Below, in pieces: positions 28,212 to 37,289 of a DNA stretch of 64,000 nucleotides; within the stretch, counting starts at the first letter, position 1; every line of letters starts with the position of its first letter. The notes under the pieces were generated by a model that searched no databases, had not been told where the DNA came from, and worked only from the letters and a program-made list of their open reading frames with translations. Made by a program: the position numbers and the translations under genes. The stretch is taken from positions 5,580,001 through 5,644,000 of the forward strand of contig NZ_LN850107.1 of NCBI RefSeq assembly GCF_900070365.1, written 5' to 3'. This stretch comes from Alloactinosynnema sp. L-07. Its GTDB lineage: Bacteria > Actinomycetota > Actinomycetes > Mycobacteriales > Pseudonocardiaceae.

Positions 28212-29972
28212 GTGTTCCTGCGTTCACGCACCCGGCTCCGCCGCGCGGCCACCGCCGCGCTGGTCGGCGCCGGACTCATCGCCACCGCCGTGCCCGCGTT
28301 GGCCGCCCCCGGCGTCCCTGCCGCCCCGGAGTCGATCTCCGCTGCCGCAGGCCTGCGTTCGTACCTGGTCATCACAGCCCCGAACGACACCGCGGGCGCC
28401 AAGACCGCGGTCGGCACCAACGGCGGCTCCGTGTACGCGTCCTACGACGCGATCGGTGTCATCGTGGCGCACTCGTCGGCCACCGACTTCGCCACCAAGA
28501 TGCGCACGGTCAGCGGTGTCCAGCAGGTCGGCGCGACCCGCACCAGCGACGTCCCGGCGGACGCGGCGAACCCGGCGATCCCGGCGTCGCCGTCGCAGAC
28601 CACCCCGACGGCCAACGAGACCAACCGGTCCGACATGACCCAGATCAAGGCCGACCAGGCCTGGGCGGTCAACCAGGGCTCGGCAGGCGTCACCGTCGGC
28701 ATCCTCGACACCGGTGTCGACGACCAGCACTACGACCTCAAGGCCAACTTCGACGCCACCAAGTCGGCGTCCTGCGCCTACGGCAAGCTCGACACCCGCG
28801 CGGGCTCGTGGCGCGACACCGACACCCACGGCACGCACGTCGCGGGCACCATCGCCGCGGCCAAGAACGGCAAGGGCATGGTCGGCGTGGCGCCGGGCGT
28901 CAAGATCTCCTCGGTCCGCATCGCGGAGAAGCCGAGCGGCCTGTTCTACGCCGAGAACACCATCTGCGCGTTCGTGTTCGCCGGTGACAAGGGCATCGAC
29001 GTCACCAACAACAGCTACTACACCGACCCGTGGCTGTTCAACTGCCCCAACAACCTCGACCAGGCCGCCATCCTCGAAGGCACCAAGCGCGCCGCGCTGT
29101 ACGCCGAGGGCAAGGGCGTGCTGCACGTCGCCGCCGCGGGCAACGAGAACTACAACCTGTCGAGCAAGTCGACCGACACGACCAGCCCGAACGACTCGAC
29201 GCCCGCCAGCCGCACCATCACCAACGACTGCCTCAGCGTCCCGACCGAGCTGCCCGGCGTCGTGACCGTGGCGTCGATCAACTCGTCCAACGCCAAGTCG
29301 TCGTTCTCCAACTTCGGCGTCGACAAGATCGCCGTCGCCGCACCGGGCGACAGCGTGTACTCGACGGTCCCCGGCGGTGGCTACGGCGCCAAGTCCGGCA
29401 CCTCGATGGCTTCCCCGCACGTCGCGGGTGTCGCCGCGCTGCTCGTCAGCGTCGACCCGACCGCCACCGTCGCCCAGCTGCGCGCCAAGCTCGGCGTCCA
29501 GGCCGACGACCTGGCCTGCACCGACAGCCGCTGCTCGGGCACCACGGCGAAGAACAACTTCTTCGGCGAAGGCCGCGTCGACGCCCTTGAGGCCGTCTCC
29601 GGTGGCACCCCGCCGCCCCCCGGCAAGGTCTTCGAGAACACCAACGACGTCCAGATCGCGGACTCGCCCGGCGCGGCGGTCTACAGCGACGTCGCCGTCA
29701 CCGGCGTCACGGGCAACGCCCCCGCCACGCTGAAGGTCGACGTCAACATCGTCCACACCTGGCGCGGCGACGTGGTCATCGACCTGGTGGCCCCGGACGG
29801 CTCGACCTACCGCATGAAGAACTCCTCCTCGAACGACTCGGCCGACAACGTGATCGCCACCTACACGGTGAACGCGTCGACCGAGGTCGCCAACGGCACT
29901 TGGCGCCTGAAGGTCCAGGACGTGGCCCGCTACGACGTCGGCCACATCAACTCCTGGAAGGTGACCTTCTGA
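28212..29972 (+). CDS. Secreted subtilisin-family serine protease with P-domain
   Basis: A 586-residue exported protease. Residues 1-32 are a Sec signal peptide (RLRRAATAALVGAGL, ending VPALA). An I9-like propeptide follows (about 45-120), then the S8 catalytic domain with Asp in VGILDTGVDDQHYDL, His in DTHGTHVAGTI and Ser in SGTSMASPHVAG. Residues about 480-586 form a proprotein-convertase P-domain (VHTWRGDVVIDLVAPDG, WRLKVQD), a stabilising beta-sandwich typical of actinomycete proteases. GTG start with GGAGGA 5 bases upstream. A strong terminator follows. It stands as a single-gene unit. Confidence 0.95.
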   Translation: MFLRSRTRLRRAATAALVGAGLIATAVPALAAPGVPAAPESISAAAGLRSYLVITAPNDTAGAKTAVGTNGGSVYASYDAIGVIVAHSSATDFATKMRTVSGVQQVGATRTSDVPADAANPAIPASPSQTTPTANETNRSDMTQIKADQAWAVNQGSAGVTVGILDTGVDDQHYDLKANFDATKSASCAYGKLDTRAGSWRDTDTHGTHVAGTIAAAKNGKGMVGVAPGVKISSVRIAEKPSGLFYAENTICAFVFAGDKGIDVTNNSYYTDPWLFNCPNNLDQAAILEGTKRAALYAEGKGVLHVAAAGNENYNLSSKSTDTTSPNDSTPASRTITNDCLSVPTELPGVVTVASINSSNAKSSFSNFGVDKIAVAAPGDSVYSTVPGGGYGAKSGTSMASPHVAGVAALLVSVDPTATVAQLRAKLGVQADDLACTDSRCSGTTAKNNFFGEGRVDALEAVSGGTPPPPGKVFENTNDVQIADSPGAAVYSDVAVTGVTGNAPATLKVDVNIVHTWRGDVVIDLVAPDGSTYRMKNSSSNDSADNVIATYTVNASTEVANGTWRLKVQDVARYDVGHINSWKVTF

Positions 29973-29997
29973 TCAGACCCACCGGGTGGTGAATAAG

Positions 29998-30031
29998 GCC
30001 CCCGTCGAGACCAGCCGGTCTCGACGGGGGC
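29998..30031. terminator. Terminator after the subtilase gene
   Basis: A perfect 15-bp stem, GCCCCCGTCGAGACC (29998-30012) with GGTCTCGACGGGGGC (30017-30031), and an AGCC loop. It lies between the protease (+) and the deacetylase-like gene (-). Confidence 0.92.
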
Positions 30032-30045
30032 TTCCCGTATCTGGC

Positions 30046-30813
30046 TCAGAGAGTGGCCGGAACGCTCCGGGCCGGGATGGGCGTCGCGGCCGGAAGGGCG
30101 TGTGGGGCAAGGACTTCGGGGTAGGTGATGCCTGCCGCGCCGTGGGTTCGGGCGTTGTCGACGGCGTCCAGGACGGCCTGGCGGAGGCCGGGGCGGGCGA
30201 GGTCGGCGGCGTCCACGGACAGGCGGACCAAACCGCCGCGGCGGGCGACGCGGGCCGCGGCGAGGACGAAGGTGAAGCACCAGAGGGTCTCGGCGCGCTC
30301 GGTGTGCGCGAGGCCAAGGACCCGGGAGCGGTGCACGCCGTCGGTGCGCAGGTCACGCACGCCGTAGAGGTCGGCGCACAGGGTGAAACCCTTGCGCTCC
30401 AACGCCGTCACGGTGCCACGCGAGGCGTACCAGCGGGGTGGGGCGAAGGCGTCGGTGGCCAGGCCGAGGCGGTCCATCGTGGCGACCGCCGCGGTCAGCC
30501 GCAGGCCCGCCTCATGCGCGGGCAGCGCGGCGAACTCGGCGCGGCGGCCCAGGGCGATGGTGCGGCCGCGGGGTTCGGGCGAGTGGTCGAAGCCGTGCAT
30601 GAGCACCGCGTCACCCGCAGCGCGGCGGGTGCGGACCCAGTCGGCGACCGCGCCGTCGCGACGGGGGGCGAACAGCAGCGAGAGCGGCACCGCGCGCTTC
30701 TGCATCTCCTCGGCGAGGTCGGCGCAGCGGTGCAGCGTCCGGGTGTCGATACCGGCCAGCGAAACCACGAGTCGTCCCGTCACGCTATCCAGCACAGCGC
30801 ATCCGGATGACAA
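30046..30813 (-). CDS. DUF2334 / polysaccharide-deacetylase-like protein
   Basis: A 255-residue protein of the DUF2334 type: GRLVVSLAGIDTRTL at the start (the Asp aligns with the first metal Asp of NodB-like deacetylases), VPLSLLFAPRRDG, DAVLMHGFDHSPEP (His pair) and FAPPRWYASRGT. No signal peptide is seen. It may act on a carbohydrate or peptidoglycan substrate, but no activity is established for this branch. It lies 21 bases after purC on the same strand and is probably co-transcribed with it; the reason for the association is unclear. Confidence 0.75.
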   Translation of the reverse strand: MSSGCAVLDSVTGRLVVSLAGIDTRTLHRCADLAEEMQKRAVPLSLLFAPRRDGAVADWVRTRRAAGDAVLMHGFDHSPEPRGRTIALGRRAEFAALPAHEAGLRLTAAVATMDRLGLATDAFAPPRWYASRGTVTALERKGFTLCADLYGVRDLRTDGVHRSRVLGLAHTERAETLWCFTFVLAAARVARRGGLVRLSVDAADLARPGLRQAVLDAVDNARTHGAAGITYPEVLAPHALPAATPIPARSVPATL

Positions 30814-30834
30814 CCAGGTGTCGCTTGTGGAGAA

Positions 30835-31716
30835 TCACCCGATCCAGTCGGCGAATTTCCGCCCGGTGACCTGTTCGTAGGCCTGGACGTACCGCGCGCG
30901 GGTGGAGTCGACGACGGTTTCGGGCAGCGGAGGCGGCGGCAGTTCCGACGCGCGCACCCAGCCGGAGGCGGGCGAGGTCATCCAGTCGCGGACGTACTGC
31001 TTGTCGAACGACGGCTGCGCCTTGCCCGGCGCGTAGGTCTCGGTCGGCCAGTACCGCGACGAGTCCGGGGTGAGGACCTCGTCGCCCAGCACGATCTCGC
31101 CGTCGAGCAGTCCGAACTCCAACTTGGTGTCGGCGAGGATCACGCCCTTGGCGAGCGCGTGATCGGCCGCGCGGCCATAGATCGCCAGGGTCAGCTCGCG
31201 GACCCGGTGGGCCAACTCGGAGCCGATCTCGGCTTCGACGGCGGCGAAGTCGACGTTCTCGTCATGCTCACCCAGGGCCGCCTTGGTCGCCGGGGTGAAG
31301 ATCGGCTCGGGCAGTCGCGACCCCTCGACCAGCCCACTCGGCAACGCGACGCCGCACACCGCGCCCGTGCGCTGGTAGTCCGTGGTGCCGGAACCCGCGA
31401 GGTAGCCGCGCGCGACGGCCTCCACGGGAAGCATCGACAGCCGCCGCACGATCAGCGCCTTCCCGCGCACATCGGCCGGGATCCGCTCGTCGTCATAGGC
31501 CACGAGATGATTGGGCACCAGGTCGCCGAGCAGCTCGAACCAGAAGACGCTCATCGCGGTCAGGATGCGTCCCTTGTCCGGGATCGGCGTGTCCAGCACG
31601 AAGTCGTACGCCGAGATCCGATCGGACGCGACGAGCAGCAGATGGTCGTCATCGATCGCGTACAGTTCGCGGACCTTGCCCGCGGCGATCTTGGGATAGT
31701 CAGAGAGCGTCGGCAC
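30835..31716 (-). CDS. purC: Phosphoribosylaminoimidazole-succinocarboxamide (SAICAR) synthase
   Basis: A 293-residue PurC, which joins aspartate to CAIR using ATP. Motifs: [28 protein letters not shown] split across the N-terminal ATP loop, [48 protein letters not shown]. Length is that of the longer actinobacterial/yeast-like type. The upstream end faces a divergent SAM hydrolase gene 72 bases away. Confidence 0.96.
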   Translation of the reverse strand: MPTLSDYPKIAAGKVRELYAIDDDHLLLVASDRISAYDFVLDTPIPDKGRILTAMSVFWFELLGDLVPNHLVAYDDERIPADVRGKALIVRRLSMLPVEAVARGYLAGSGTTDYQRTGAVCGVALPSGLVEGSRLPEPIFTPATKAALGEHDENVDFAAVEAEIGSELAHRVRELTLAIYGRAADHALAKGVILADTKLEFGLLDGEIVLGDEVLTPDSSRYWPTETYAPGKAQPSFDKQYVRDWMTSPASGWVRASELPPPPLPETVVDSTRARYVQAYEQVTGRKFADWIG

Positions 31717-31788
31717 GTTTCAGCAGCTTACGCACCCCGCCGGAGCTTCGGGTTTCACGTGGAACGTTGGGCGACGACACTTGTTCCC

Positions 31789-32580
31789 ATGGCGTTCGAC
31801 TTTGTCTCGTTCACCACCGACTACGGCCTGGCCGACGGCTACCCCGCGGCCTGCGAAGGCGTCATCGCCCGCATCGCCCCCGCCGTGCGGGTCATCCACG
31901 TCACCCACCTCATCCCGCCCCTGGACATCCGCCGAGGCGCCTCGGTCCTAGCCCAGACCGTGCCGTCGCTGCCCCCCGCCGTACACCTGGCCGTCGTCGA
32001 CCCAGGCGTCGGGACACCCCGGCGGGCCATCGTGATCGTCACCGAAACGGCGGTGTTCGTAGGCCCGGACAACGGCCTCCTCCTCCCCGCCGCGACGAGC
32101 CAAGGAATAACGGCCGCCTACGAACTAACCGACCACCCCACCTCGGCAACCTTCCACGGCCGCGACGTCTTCGCCCCCGCCGCCGCGAGAATCGCCGCAG
32201 GCACCGCACCCAACGGCCACCAGATCGACCCGACCACCCTGATCCGACTCCCCGAGCCGATCACCATGGCCGTCCCAGGCAGGCTCATCACCGAAGTCCT
32301 GGGCACCGACGCCTTCGGCAACGTCCAACTAGCCGCCACCGCCACCGACCTGGCCGCCACCCGAGCGGCCCCCGGCTGGCGTGCCCACGCCCAAATCGGC
32401 GACCGCTCCCTGGAAGCAGTAGTGGGACGCACCTTCGCCGACGCGGAACCAGGAGAGGCCGTCCTACTGATCGACTCAGCAGGCCACGTAGCAATAACGA
32501 TCAACGGCGACTCAGCAGCCCACGAACTAGCACCAGTCACAGGAGTCTCCGCCACCGTCCTGGTCGCACGCGGCCCGTGA
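31789..32580 (+). CDS. SAM hydroxide adenosyltransferase (DUF62 family)
   Basis: A 263-residue member of the fluorinase/chlorinase superfamily in its common housekeeping form, which uses hydroxide to split S-adenosylmethionine into adenosine and methionine. Motifs: FVSFTTDYGLADGYPAAC, VIHVTHLIPPLDIRRGA, LAVVDPGVGTPRRAI, FVGPDNGLLLPA and TFHGRDVFAPAAARIAAG. The conserved Asp-Arg-His-type hydrolase residues are in the HGRDVF block. ATG 31789 coincides with the conserved start; a much longer upstream frame is the antisense of purC. Confidence 0.9.
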   Translation: MAFDFVSFTTDYGLADGYPAACEGVIARIAPAVRVIHVTHLIPPLDIRRGASVLAQTVPSLPPAVHLAVVDPGVGTPRRAIVIVTETAVFVGPDNGLLLPAATSQGITAAYELTDHPTSATFHGRDVFAPAAARIAAGTAPNGHQIDPTTLIRLPEPITMAVPGRLITEVLGTDAFGNVQLAATATDLAATRAAPGWRAHAQIGDRSLEAVVGRTFADAEPGEAVLLIDSAGHVAITINGDSAAHELAPVTGVSATVLVARGP

Positions 32581-32608
32581 GCCATTCAGGCACCCAAAGC
32601 AAACCAGC

Positions 32609-33151
32609 TCACCAGAGCTTGTCAATCTCCCCGGAATACAACTCAATCCGCGCGCCCAAAAAAGACACTTGGTCAACCTCAGGCGAGAAGAAATCCCCCA
32701 TTGTCACCTTGTCAAACCCATCGAGATCACTAGGAAACGGTGCCAACGCAGTCCCACCCACGAGAACCGCCCCCGGCAACACCCGCCACCCCGCACTCTC
32801 ATAGAACCCCTGCAGCGGCCGATCACAGGTGAACAGCCCCAGGTCATACCCCTGCGACATCGCCTCCCGAGCCGCGGCGACAAGCCGCCGCCCATGCCCC
32901 AGCCCGCGCGAGTCCTTGCGGGTGACCACCGTACTCAGCCCACCCGCGACATACCGCCGACCAGCGTGGACGATCTCTTTGCCGAGGACGTCCAGCGCCG
33001 CGACCACGGTGTCGCCGTCGACCAGCAGCATCGACACCGGACCGAGCACCGGATCGTGGCCACTGGTATCTCCCCAAGCCTGCGCCCACAACTCCGCCAC
33101 CTGCTCGCGAAAATGCTCCGGCGTACCGTCAAAGGGAAACGAAAGAATCAA
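32609..33151 (-). CDS. GNAT-family N-acetyltransferase
   Basis: A 180-residue acetyltransferase with a clear acetyl-CoA motif A, LSTVVTRKDSRGLGHGRRLVAAA (R-G-x-G-x-G-R variant), followed by YDLGLFTCDRPLQGFYESAGW, which is typical of GNAT motif B. The overall pattern resembles the AAC(2')-I aminoglycoside acetyltransferase branch, but resistance cannot be inferred. Its ATG overlaps the purB stop by 4 bases, so it is co-translated with purB. Confidence 0.85.
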   Translation of the reverse strand: MILSFPFDGTPEHFREQVAELWAQAWGDTSGHDPVLGPVSMLLVDGDTVVAALDVLGKEIVHAGRRYVAGGLSTVVTRKDSRGLGHGRRLVAAAREAMSQGYDLGLFTCDRPLQGFYESAGWRVLPGAVLVGGTALAPFPSDLDGFDKVTMGDFFSPEVDQVSFLGARIELYSGEIDKLW

Positions 33152-34587
33152 AGAATCGCACCCGGAACATACCCCGCGGCCTCAGGAAAACGCCCCAACA
33201 CATCCTCAACCCGCTTAACCACGGCACCCACCTGAGTCCCAGCGACCCCGGTAAACGGCAGCCGATCAGCCAGCAGCGCATCAAGCCGAGCCCGATCCAG
33301 CGGAATACGGGAGTCAGCAGCAAGCCGGTCAAGCAGATCATTCCGCTCAATGCCCTGCTCACGCATCGCCAACGCCACAGCGACAGCGTTCTCCTTGATC
33401 GCCTCGTGCGCGGTCTCCCGACCCACCCCAGCCTGCACCGAGGCCATCAAAACCTTCGTAGTGGCCAGGAACGGCAGATACCGGTCAAGCTCGCGAGCCA
33501 CCACAGCCGGATAAGCGCCGAACTCGTCAAGGACCGTCAGGAAGGTCTCCAGAAGACCGTCGAGCGCGAAGAACGCGTCCGGCAGGGCGACCCGACGGAC
33601 CACCGAGCAGGACACGTCACCCTCGTTCCACTGATCGCCCGCCAACTCGCCGACCATCGACGCGTAGCCGCGCAGGATGACCGCCAGGCCGTTGACACGC
33701 TCACAGGAGCGGGTGTTCATCTTGTGCGGCATCGCCGACGAGCCAACCTGGCCGGGCTTGAAACCCTCGGTGACCAGCTCGTGGCCCGCCATCAGCCTGA
33801 TCGTCTTGGCCAGGCTCGACGGGGCAGCCGCCAGCTGGACCAGCGCGGAGACCACGTCGTAGTCCAGCGACCGCGGATAGACCTGGCCCACGCTGGTGAA
33901 CACCGAGGCGAAGCCGAGGTGCTCGGCGACGACCTGCTCCAGGCGGTCGAGCTTGGCCGCGTCGCCGCCCAGCAGGTCGAGCATGTCCTGGGCGGTGCCG
34001 ACCGGGCCCTTGATCCCGCGCAGCGGGTAGCGGGTGATCAGCTCGTCGAGCCGCTGGAAGGCGACCAGCAGCTCGTCGGCGGCGGTGGCGAAGCGCTTGC
34101 CCAGGGTGGTGGCCTGCGCGGCGACGTTGTGCGAGCGGCCGGTCATGACCAGGTCGCCGTGTTCGGCGGCCAGCCGCGCCAGCCGCGCGAGCACGGCGGC
34201 GACCCTGGCGCGAGTGAGCTCCAGCGACCGGCGGACCTGCAGCTGCTCGACGTTCTCGGTGAGGTCGCGCGAGGTCATGCCCTTGTGCACGTGCTCGTGC
34301 CCGGCCTGGGCGTTGAACTCCTCGATCCGCGCCTTGACGTCGTGGCGGGTGACGCGTTCGCGGTCGGCGATGCTCGCCAGGTCGACCTCGGGCAGCACGC
34401 GCCGGTAGTCGGCGATAGCGCCCTCTGGCACGTCGACGCCGAGCTCGGCCTGCGCGGTGAGCACCGCGAGCCACAGCTCACGCTCCAGCCGCACCTTCTC
34501 CTCCGGCGACCACAGCGTGGCCAGCTCGGCCGAGGCATAGCGGCCTGCGAGGACGTTCGGGATGCGGGGTTTCTGCGCGGCGCTCAC
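33148..34587 (-). CDS. purB: Adenylosuccinate lyase
   Basis: A 479-residue PurB of the fumarase/aspartase superfamily, which removes fumarate from SAICAR and from adenylosuccinate. Motifs: YASAELATLWSPEEKVRLE, the catalytic-His region GMTSRDLTENVEQLQ, MTGRSHNVAAQATT, and the superfamily signature GSSAMPHKMNTRSCERVNG with the flexible-loop Ser. A GNAT gene overlaps its end. An ECF sigma-factor operon ends upstream, separated by a terminator. Confidence 0.96.
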   Translation of the reverse strand: MSAAQKPRIPNVLAGRYASAELATLWSPEEKVRLERELWLAVLTAQAELGVDVPEGAIADYRRVLPEVDLASIADRERVTRHDVKARIEEFNAQAGHEHVHKGMTSRDLTENVEQLQVRRSLELTRARVAAVLARLARLAAEHGDLVMTGRSHNVAAQATTLGKRFATAADELLVAFQRLDELITRYPLRGIKGPVGTAQDMLDLLGGDAAKLDRLEQVVAEHLGFASVFTSVGQVYPRSLDYDVVSALVQLAAAPSSLAKTIRLMAGHELVTEGFKPGQVGSSAMPHKMNTRSCERVNGLAVILRGYASMVGELAGDQWNEGDVSCSVVRRVALPDAFFALDGLLETFLTVLDEFGAYPAVVARELDRYLPFLATTKVLMASVQAGVGRETAHEAIKENAVAVALAMREQGIERNDLLDRLAADSRIPLDRARLDALLADRLPFTGVAGTQVGAVVKRVEDVLGRFPEAAGYVPGAIL

Positions 34588-34601
34588 GTTTGCCCAGCTT
34601 A

Positions 34602-34640
34602 CCGGGGTACCGGAGCACCCCCAGCGCCCCGGTACCCCGG
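34602..34640. terminator. Terminator of the first sigma-factor operon
   Basis: A perfect 12-bp stem, CCGGGGTACCGG (34602-34613) with CCGGTACCCCGG (34629-34640), and a 15-base loop. It lies just after the membrane-partner gene stop at 34645 and before purB, so it ends the sigma operon on the minus strand. Confidence 0.8.
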
Positions 34641-34644
34641 CACG

Positions 34645-35277
34645 TCACGCGGTGATCGCCGGATCGCCCGCGACCGCTTCGAGCACCGCGTCGCCGACCG
34701 TGTCGGGCAGCGATCCCGAGACCGCGACGACTGTGCGGTCGGGCCGGATCTCCCAGACCCGCCGGGTCGCGTCGCGGTCCACAACCCGGATGCGCCCCTC
34801 GGAGAGCGCGACGATCTCGCAGGTTTGCGTCATCGCCGGACAGAACCGGGTCGGGTCCGTCGAGAGCGAGCCGGGGGCGTGGACGACCACGACCAGTTCC
34901 AGCCGCGCCGAGTCCAGCGCGAACCGAACAGTTCGCCTGGCGTGTTCCGGGGTACCGCGGCCGGGCGCGACCCGCACATCGGTCGCCTGCGGCAGTTCCG
35001 ACCGCACCCGGCTGATCAGCTTCGCCGACAAGTCGCGGCTGGACGTGGCACTCGGTCCGGGGAAGGCCGCGGCGACATGCCCGTCAGGCATCTTTCTCGC
35101 CAGCGTCGGCAGCACCACCGCCAGCGTCACCACCACCGCCCCCGCGGCGCCCCCGACCATGGCCCACCGCCGCCGCGCCACCGCCGTCCGCGCGCGGTCC
35201 ACCACCGCGTCGATGTCGAACGTGGGCTCGTCGGCCAACGCCACGCGCAGCCCTTCGCGCAGGTCGTTCTCACTCAC
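34645..35277 (-). CDS. Single-pass membrane protein paired with ECF sigma factor (putative anti-sigma)
   Basis: A 210-residue protein. A cytoplasmic N-terminal 40 residues (SENDLREGLRVALADEPTFDIDAVVDRAR) precede one membrane helix (about 40-60, MVGGAAGAVVVTLAVVLP) and an extracytoplasmic domain with two Cys residues (RFCPAMTQTCEIVALSE). No zinc-binding HxxxCxxC motif is visible, so it is not a classical ZAS anti-sigma factor, but the topology and its place 46 bases behind the sigma gene fit a membrane regulator of that factor. Confidence 0.7.
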   Translation of the reverse strand: MSENDLREGLRVALADEPTFDIDAVVDRARTAVARRRWAMVGGAAGAVVVTLAVVLPTLARKMPDGHVAAAFPGPSATSSRDLSAKLISRVRSELPQATDVRVAPGRGTPEHARRTVRFALDSARLELVVVVHAPGSLSTDPTRFCPAMTQTCEIVALSEGRIRVVDRDATRRVWEIRPDRTVVAVSGSLPDTVGDAVLEAVAGDPAITA

Positions 35278-35323
35278 GGCCGTACCTCACTGCCGACTTG
35301 GCGCCATTCGCGGTTCCGCTCTG

Positions 35324-35848
35324 TCATGTCGCCACCAACTCCCCTTCCGAAAGTCCCCCGACCGCCGCGCGCAGCGCTGCCAGACCGCGGGCGGCCTGGC
35401 TTTTGACGGTCCCTTCCGCACACCCCATGACCTCGGCGGTCTCCGCGACGCTCAGCTCGTCGAAGTACCGCAGCACCAACACCGCCCGCTGACGCGGACC
35501 CAGCGCCAACAGCGCTTGGTGCACCAGATCCCGCTCCCACGCCCGGCCGACCCAGTCCGCGACGTCCGCCGACGGGTCCGGGGTGTCCGGGACCTCCGGG
35601 CCGACCCGCTCCGAACGACGCCATGGCCTGCGCTTCTCGTCGAGCCACGTGCGCAGCAGGACCGTGCGCGCGTAGTTGTGCGTGGTCTCGCGCTTGCCCA
35701 CCCTCGACCACGACTTGTAGATCTTGATCAGGGTGGTCTGGACCAAATCCTCGGCCAGGTGCCAGTCCCCGCAGAACAGGTATGCCGATCTTCGCAACGT
35801 GGGCGCGTGACCATGGGCGAACGCCCGAAACTCGTCCTCGTCTCGCAT
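35324..35848 (-). CDS. SigE-family ECF RNA polymerase sigma factor (copy 1)
   Basis: A 174-residue ECF sigma factor. Region 2 spans about 8-75 (FAHGHAPTLRRSAYLFCGDWHLAEDLVQTTLIK is the type-specific pattern), and region 4 about 105-165, with QRAVLVLRYFDELSVAETAE and the recognition helix CAEGTVKSQAARGL. This is the actinomycete SigE subfamily characterised by the LFCGDWHLAEDL-type region 2.1/2.2. Targets unknown. It heads an operon with the membrane partner at 34645-35277; a paralogous pair lies at 37290-37808 and 36511-37260. Confidence 0.92.
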   Translation of the reverse strand: MRDEDEFRAFAHGHAPTLRRSAYLFCGDWHLAEDLVQTTLIKIYKSWSRVGKRETTHNYARTVLLRTWLDEKRRPWRRSERVGPEVPDTPDPSADVADWVGRAWERDLVHQALLALGPRQRAVLVLRYFDELSVAETAEVMGCAEGTVKSQAARGLAALRAAVGGLSEGELVAT

Positions 35849-35901
35849 CGAGCCCCCCTTCGCACCTTCTCACGCGCCTGCGCGCGGGAAGGTTGCATGG
35901 G

Positions 35902-36486
35902 TCAGGCAAGTGCGTCGAGCAACATCCTTCGCGCCGCGGCCCGCGGGTCCGGGTTGACCTCGATGAGCGCGTTCACGACCGCGCCGTCGACCAGGGCGAT
36001 CAGCTGTTCCAGCCGGGTCTCGTCGACCGCGGCGCCCGCGCGGGCGAGGGTGTCCATCAGCAGCGACCGCAGGTCGGCGCCGAGTTCGAGGGTCAGCGGA
36101 CGCAGGTAGGGTCTGCGGGCGGTGGCGACGAGCCGTTCGTAGCGCAGCAGGATCGCCTCGGCGTCGTTCTCCCTGGCCCTGGGGCCCAGCAGCTGGTCGA
36201 GCACCAGTTCCACCAGCGCGTCCGGCTCGCGCGGGCACGCGGTCAGCTCGTCGAGCACGGCCCGGCCGCGGGCCAGCTCGGCGCGGCCGTGGAACTCCAG
36301 CGCGTCGACGATGAGGTCGTCGATGGAGTCGAAGTAGTACGTGGTCGACGCGAGCGGCAGCCCGGCGCGCTCGGCGACGGCGCGGTGGCGGACGGCGTCG
36401 AACCCGCCCTCGATCAGCAGCGCCGCCGCCGCCTCGACGAGCGCGTGCTTGCGTCGTTCGCCCTTGGGCGTGCTGGCGGTGGTCAT
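35902..36486 (-). CDS. TetR-family transcriptional regulator
   Basis: A 194-residue TetR/AcrR-type repressor. Residues 10-56 carry the HTH (KHALVEAAAALLIEGGFDAV, then VAERAGLPLASTTYYFDSIDDL, with the conserved tyrosine of the recognition helix). The C-terminal ligand domain has a helical YERLVATARRPYLRPLT segment. The target is not evident; it is inserted between the two sigma-factor operons on the same strand, 24 bases after the second pair's membrane gene, so it may be co-transcribed with them. Confidence 0.88.
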   Translation of the reverse strand: MTTASTPKGERRKHALVEAAAALLIEGGFDAVRHRAVAERAGLPLASTTYYFDSIDDLIVDALEFHGRAELARGRAVLDELTACPREPDALVELVLDQLLGPRARENDAEAILLRYERLVATARRPYLRPLTLELGADLRSLLMDTLARAGAAVDETRLEQLIALVDGAVVNALIEVNPDPRAAARRMLLDALA

Positions 36487-36510
36487 CGGATCAATCGTCG
36501 CAGGCCGGGA

Positions 36511-37260
36511 TCAGAACCGCGCCGCCAGCTCCTCGGCGATCGCGCGGGCCTGCGAGCCGTCGACCGGCGGGGCGATCGAACCGGCCAGCGGCTCGATGAC
36601 CACGATCATGACCTGGCCGGACTTGGTGTCGACCACCGAGCCGGTCGTGCCGGAGGGCCGGTCGGCCCACGGCGGCTGCTGCATCAGAGCGGTGTTCGCG
36701 GGCACCAGCATGATCGACATGAAGCCGCGGCGGGGGCCGTTCTGCACGCCGAACGCGGCGGATCGCGAGCCGGTGGGACAGGCGAGCGGCGAGGCGACGA
36801 CATCGGCCGCGGAAGTGGCGGCCGGGAGCTCGCCCGCGAGGGCAGCAGCGAGCTCCCGGTCCGCCGACCCGCACCCACCAGGGGTGCCGCCGGTTGTGAC
36901 ACCGGCTTTCCCGACCGACGAGCCCCCCTGCATGGGCGCCGTCGGCGGGAGACCTTGGGCTTCGGCCTTCTGGCCGTCGTCCCTATTCTCGCTCAGAGAC
37001 CGTGAATCGTTACCGCTGTCATAGGGCGCACCGGCGGCAGCCCCTGTTTGCGTGTTCGTTTCCGAACCCGACAACAGGCTTGTCCCGGCAACGATTCCGC
37101 CTGCGAGCAACACGAAGCCTAGCGCTGATCCCGCGACGAGGCTGTTCCTCTTTCGGGTCAATCTCGACGACTCGGCCGCGACATCCTCCTGGTTGAAGGA
37201 GGCAGGCGGAACGTCACGGACGGCGTCGCGAAACAGCTCAGAGATCTTCCGCTCATCCAC
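36511..37260 (-). CDS. Single-pass membrane protein paired with second ECF sigma factor
   Basis: A 249-residue protein with the same plan as the 34645-35277 product: a cytoplasmic N-terminus (DERKISELFRDAVRDVPPASF), a membrane helix at about 41-63 (LVAGSALGFVLLAGGIVAG), a long Ser/Asn/Gly-rich linker, and an extracytoplasmic domain with Cys pairs (GGCGSADREL, PLACPTG) and a conserved GFMSIMLVP strand. It follows the sigma gene by 29 bases. It is probably its membrane-bound regulator; no ZAS motif is seen. Confidence 0.7.
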   Translation of the reverse strand: MDERKISELFRDAVRDVPPASFNQEDVAAESSRLTRKRNSLVAGSALGFVLLAGGIVAGTSLLSGSETNTQTGAAAGAPYDSGNDSRSLSENRDDGQKAEAQGLPPTAPMQGGSSVGKAGVTTGGTPGGCGSADRELAAALAGELPAATSAADVVASPLACPTGSRSAAFGVQNGPRRGFMSIMLVPANTALMQQPPWADRPSGTTGSVVDTKSGQVMIVVIEPLAGSIAPPVDGSQARAIAEELAARF

Positions 37261-37289
37261 TTACATCCACCTCCTCGTCCCTGTTCGCA

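Noticed and set aside
33406..35406. 666-codon plus-strand frame opposite purB and the sigma operon
   Set aside because: It runs across several clear minus-strand genes, and its product has no domain-like character.
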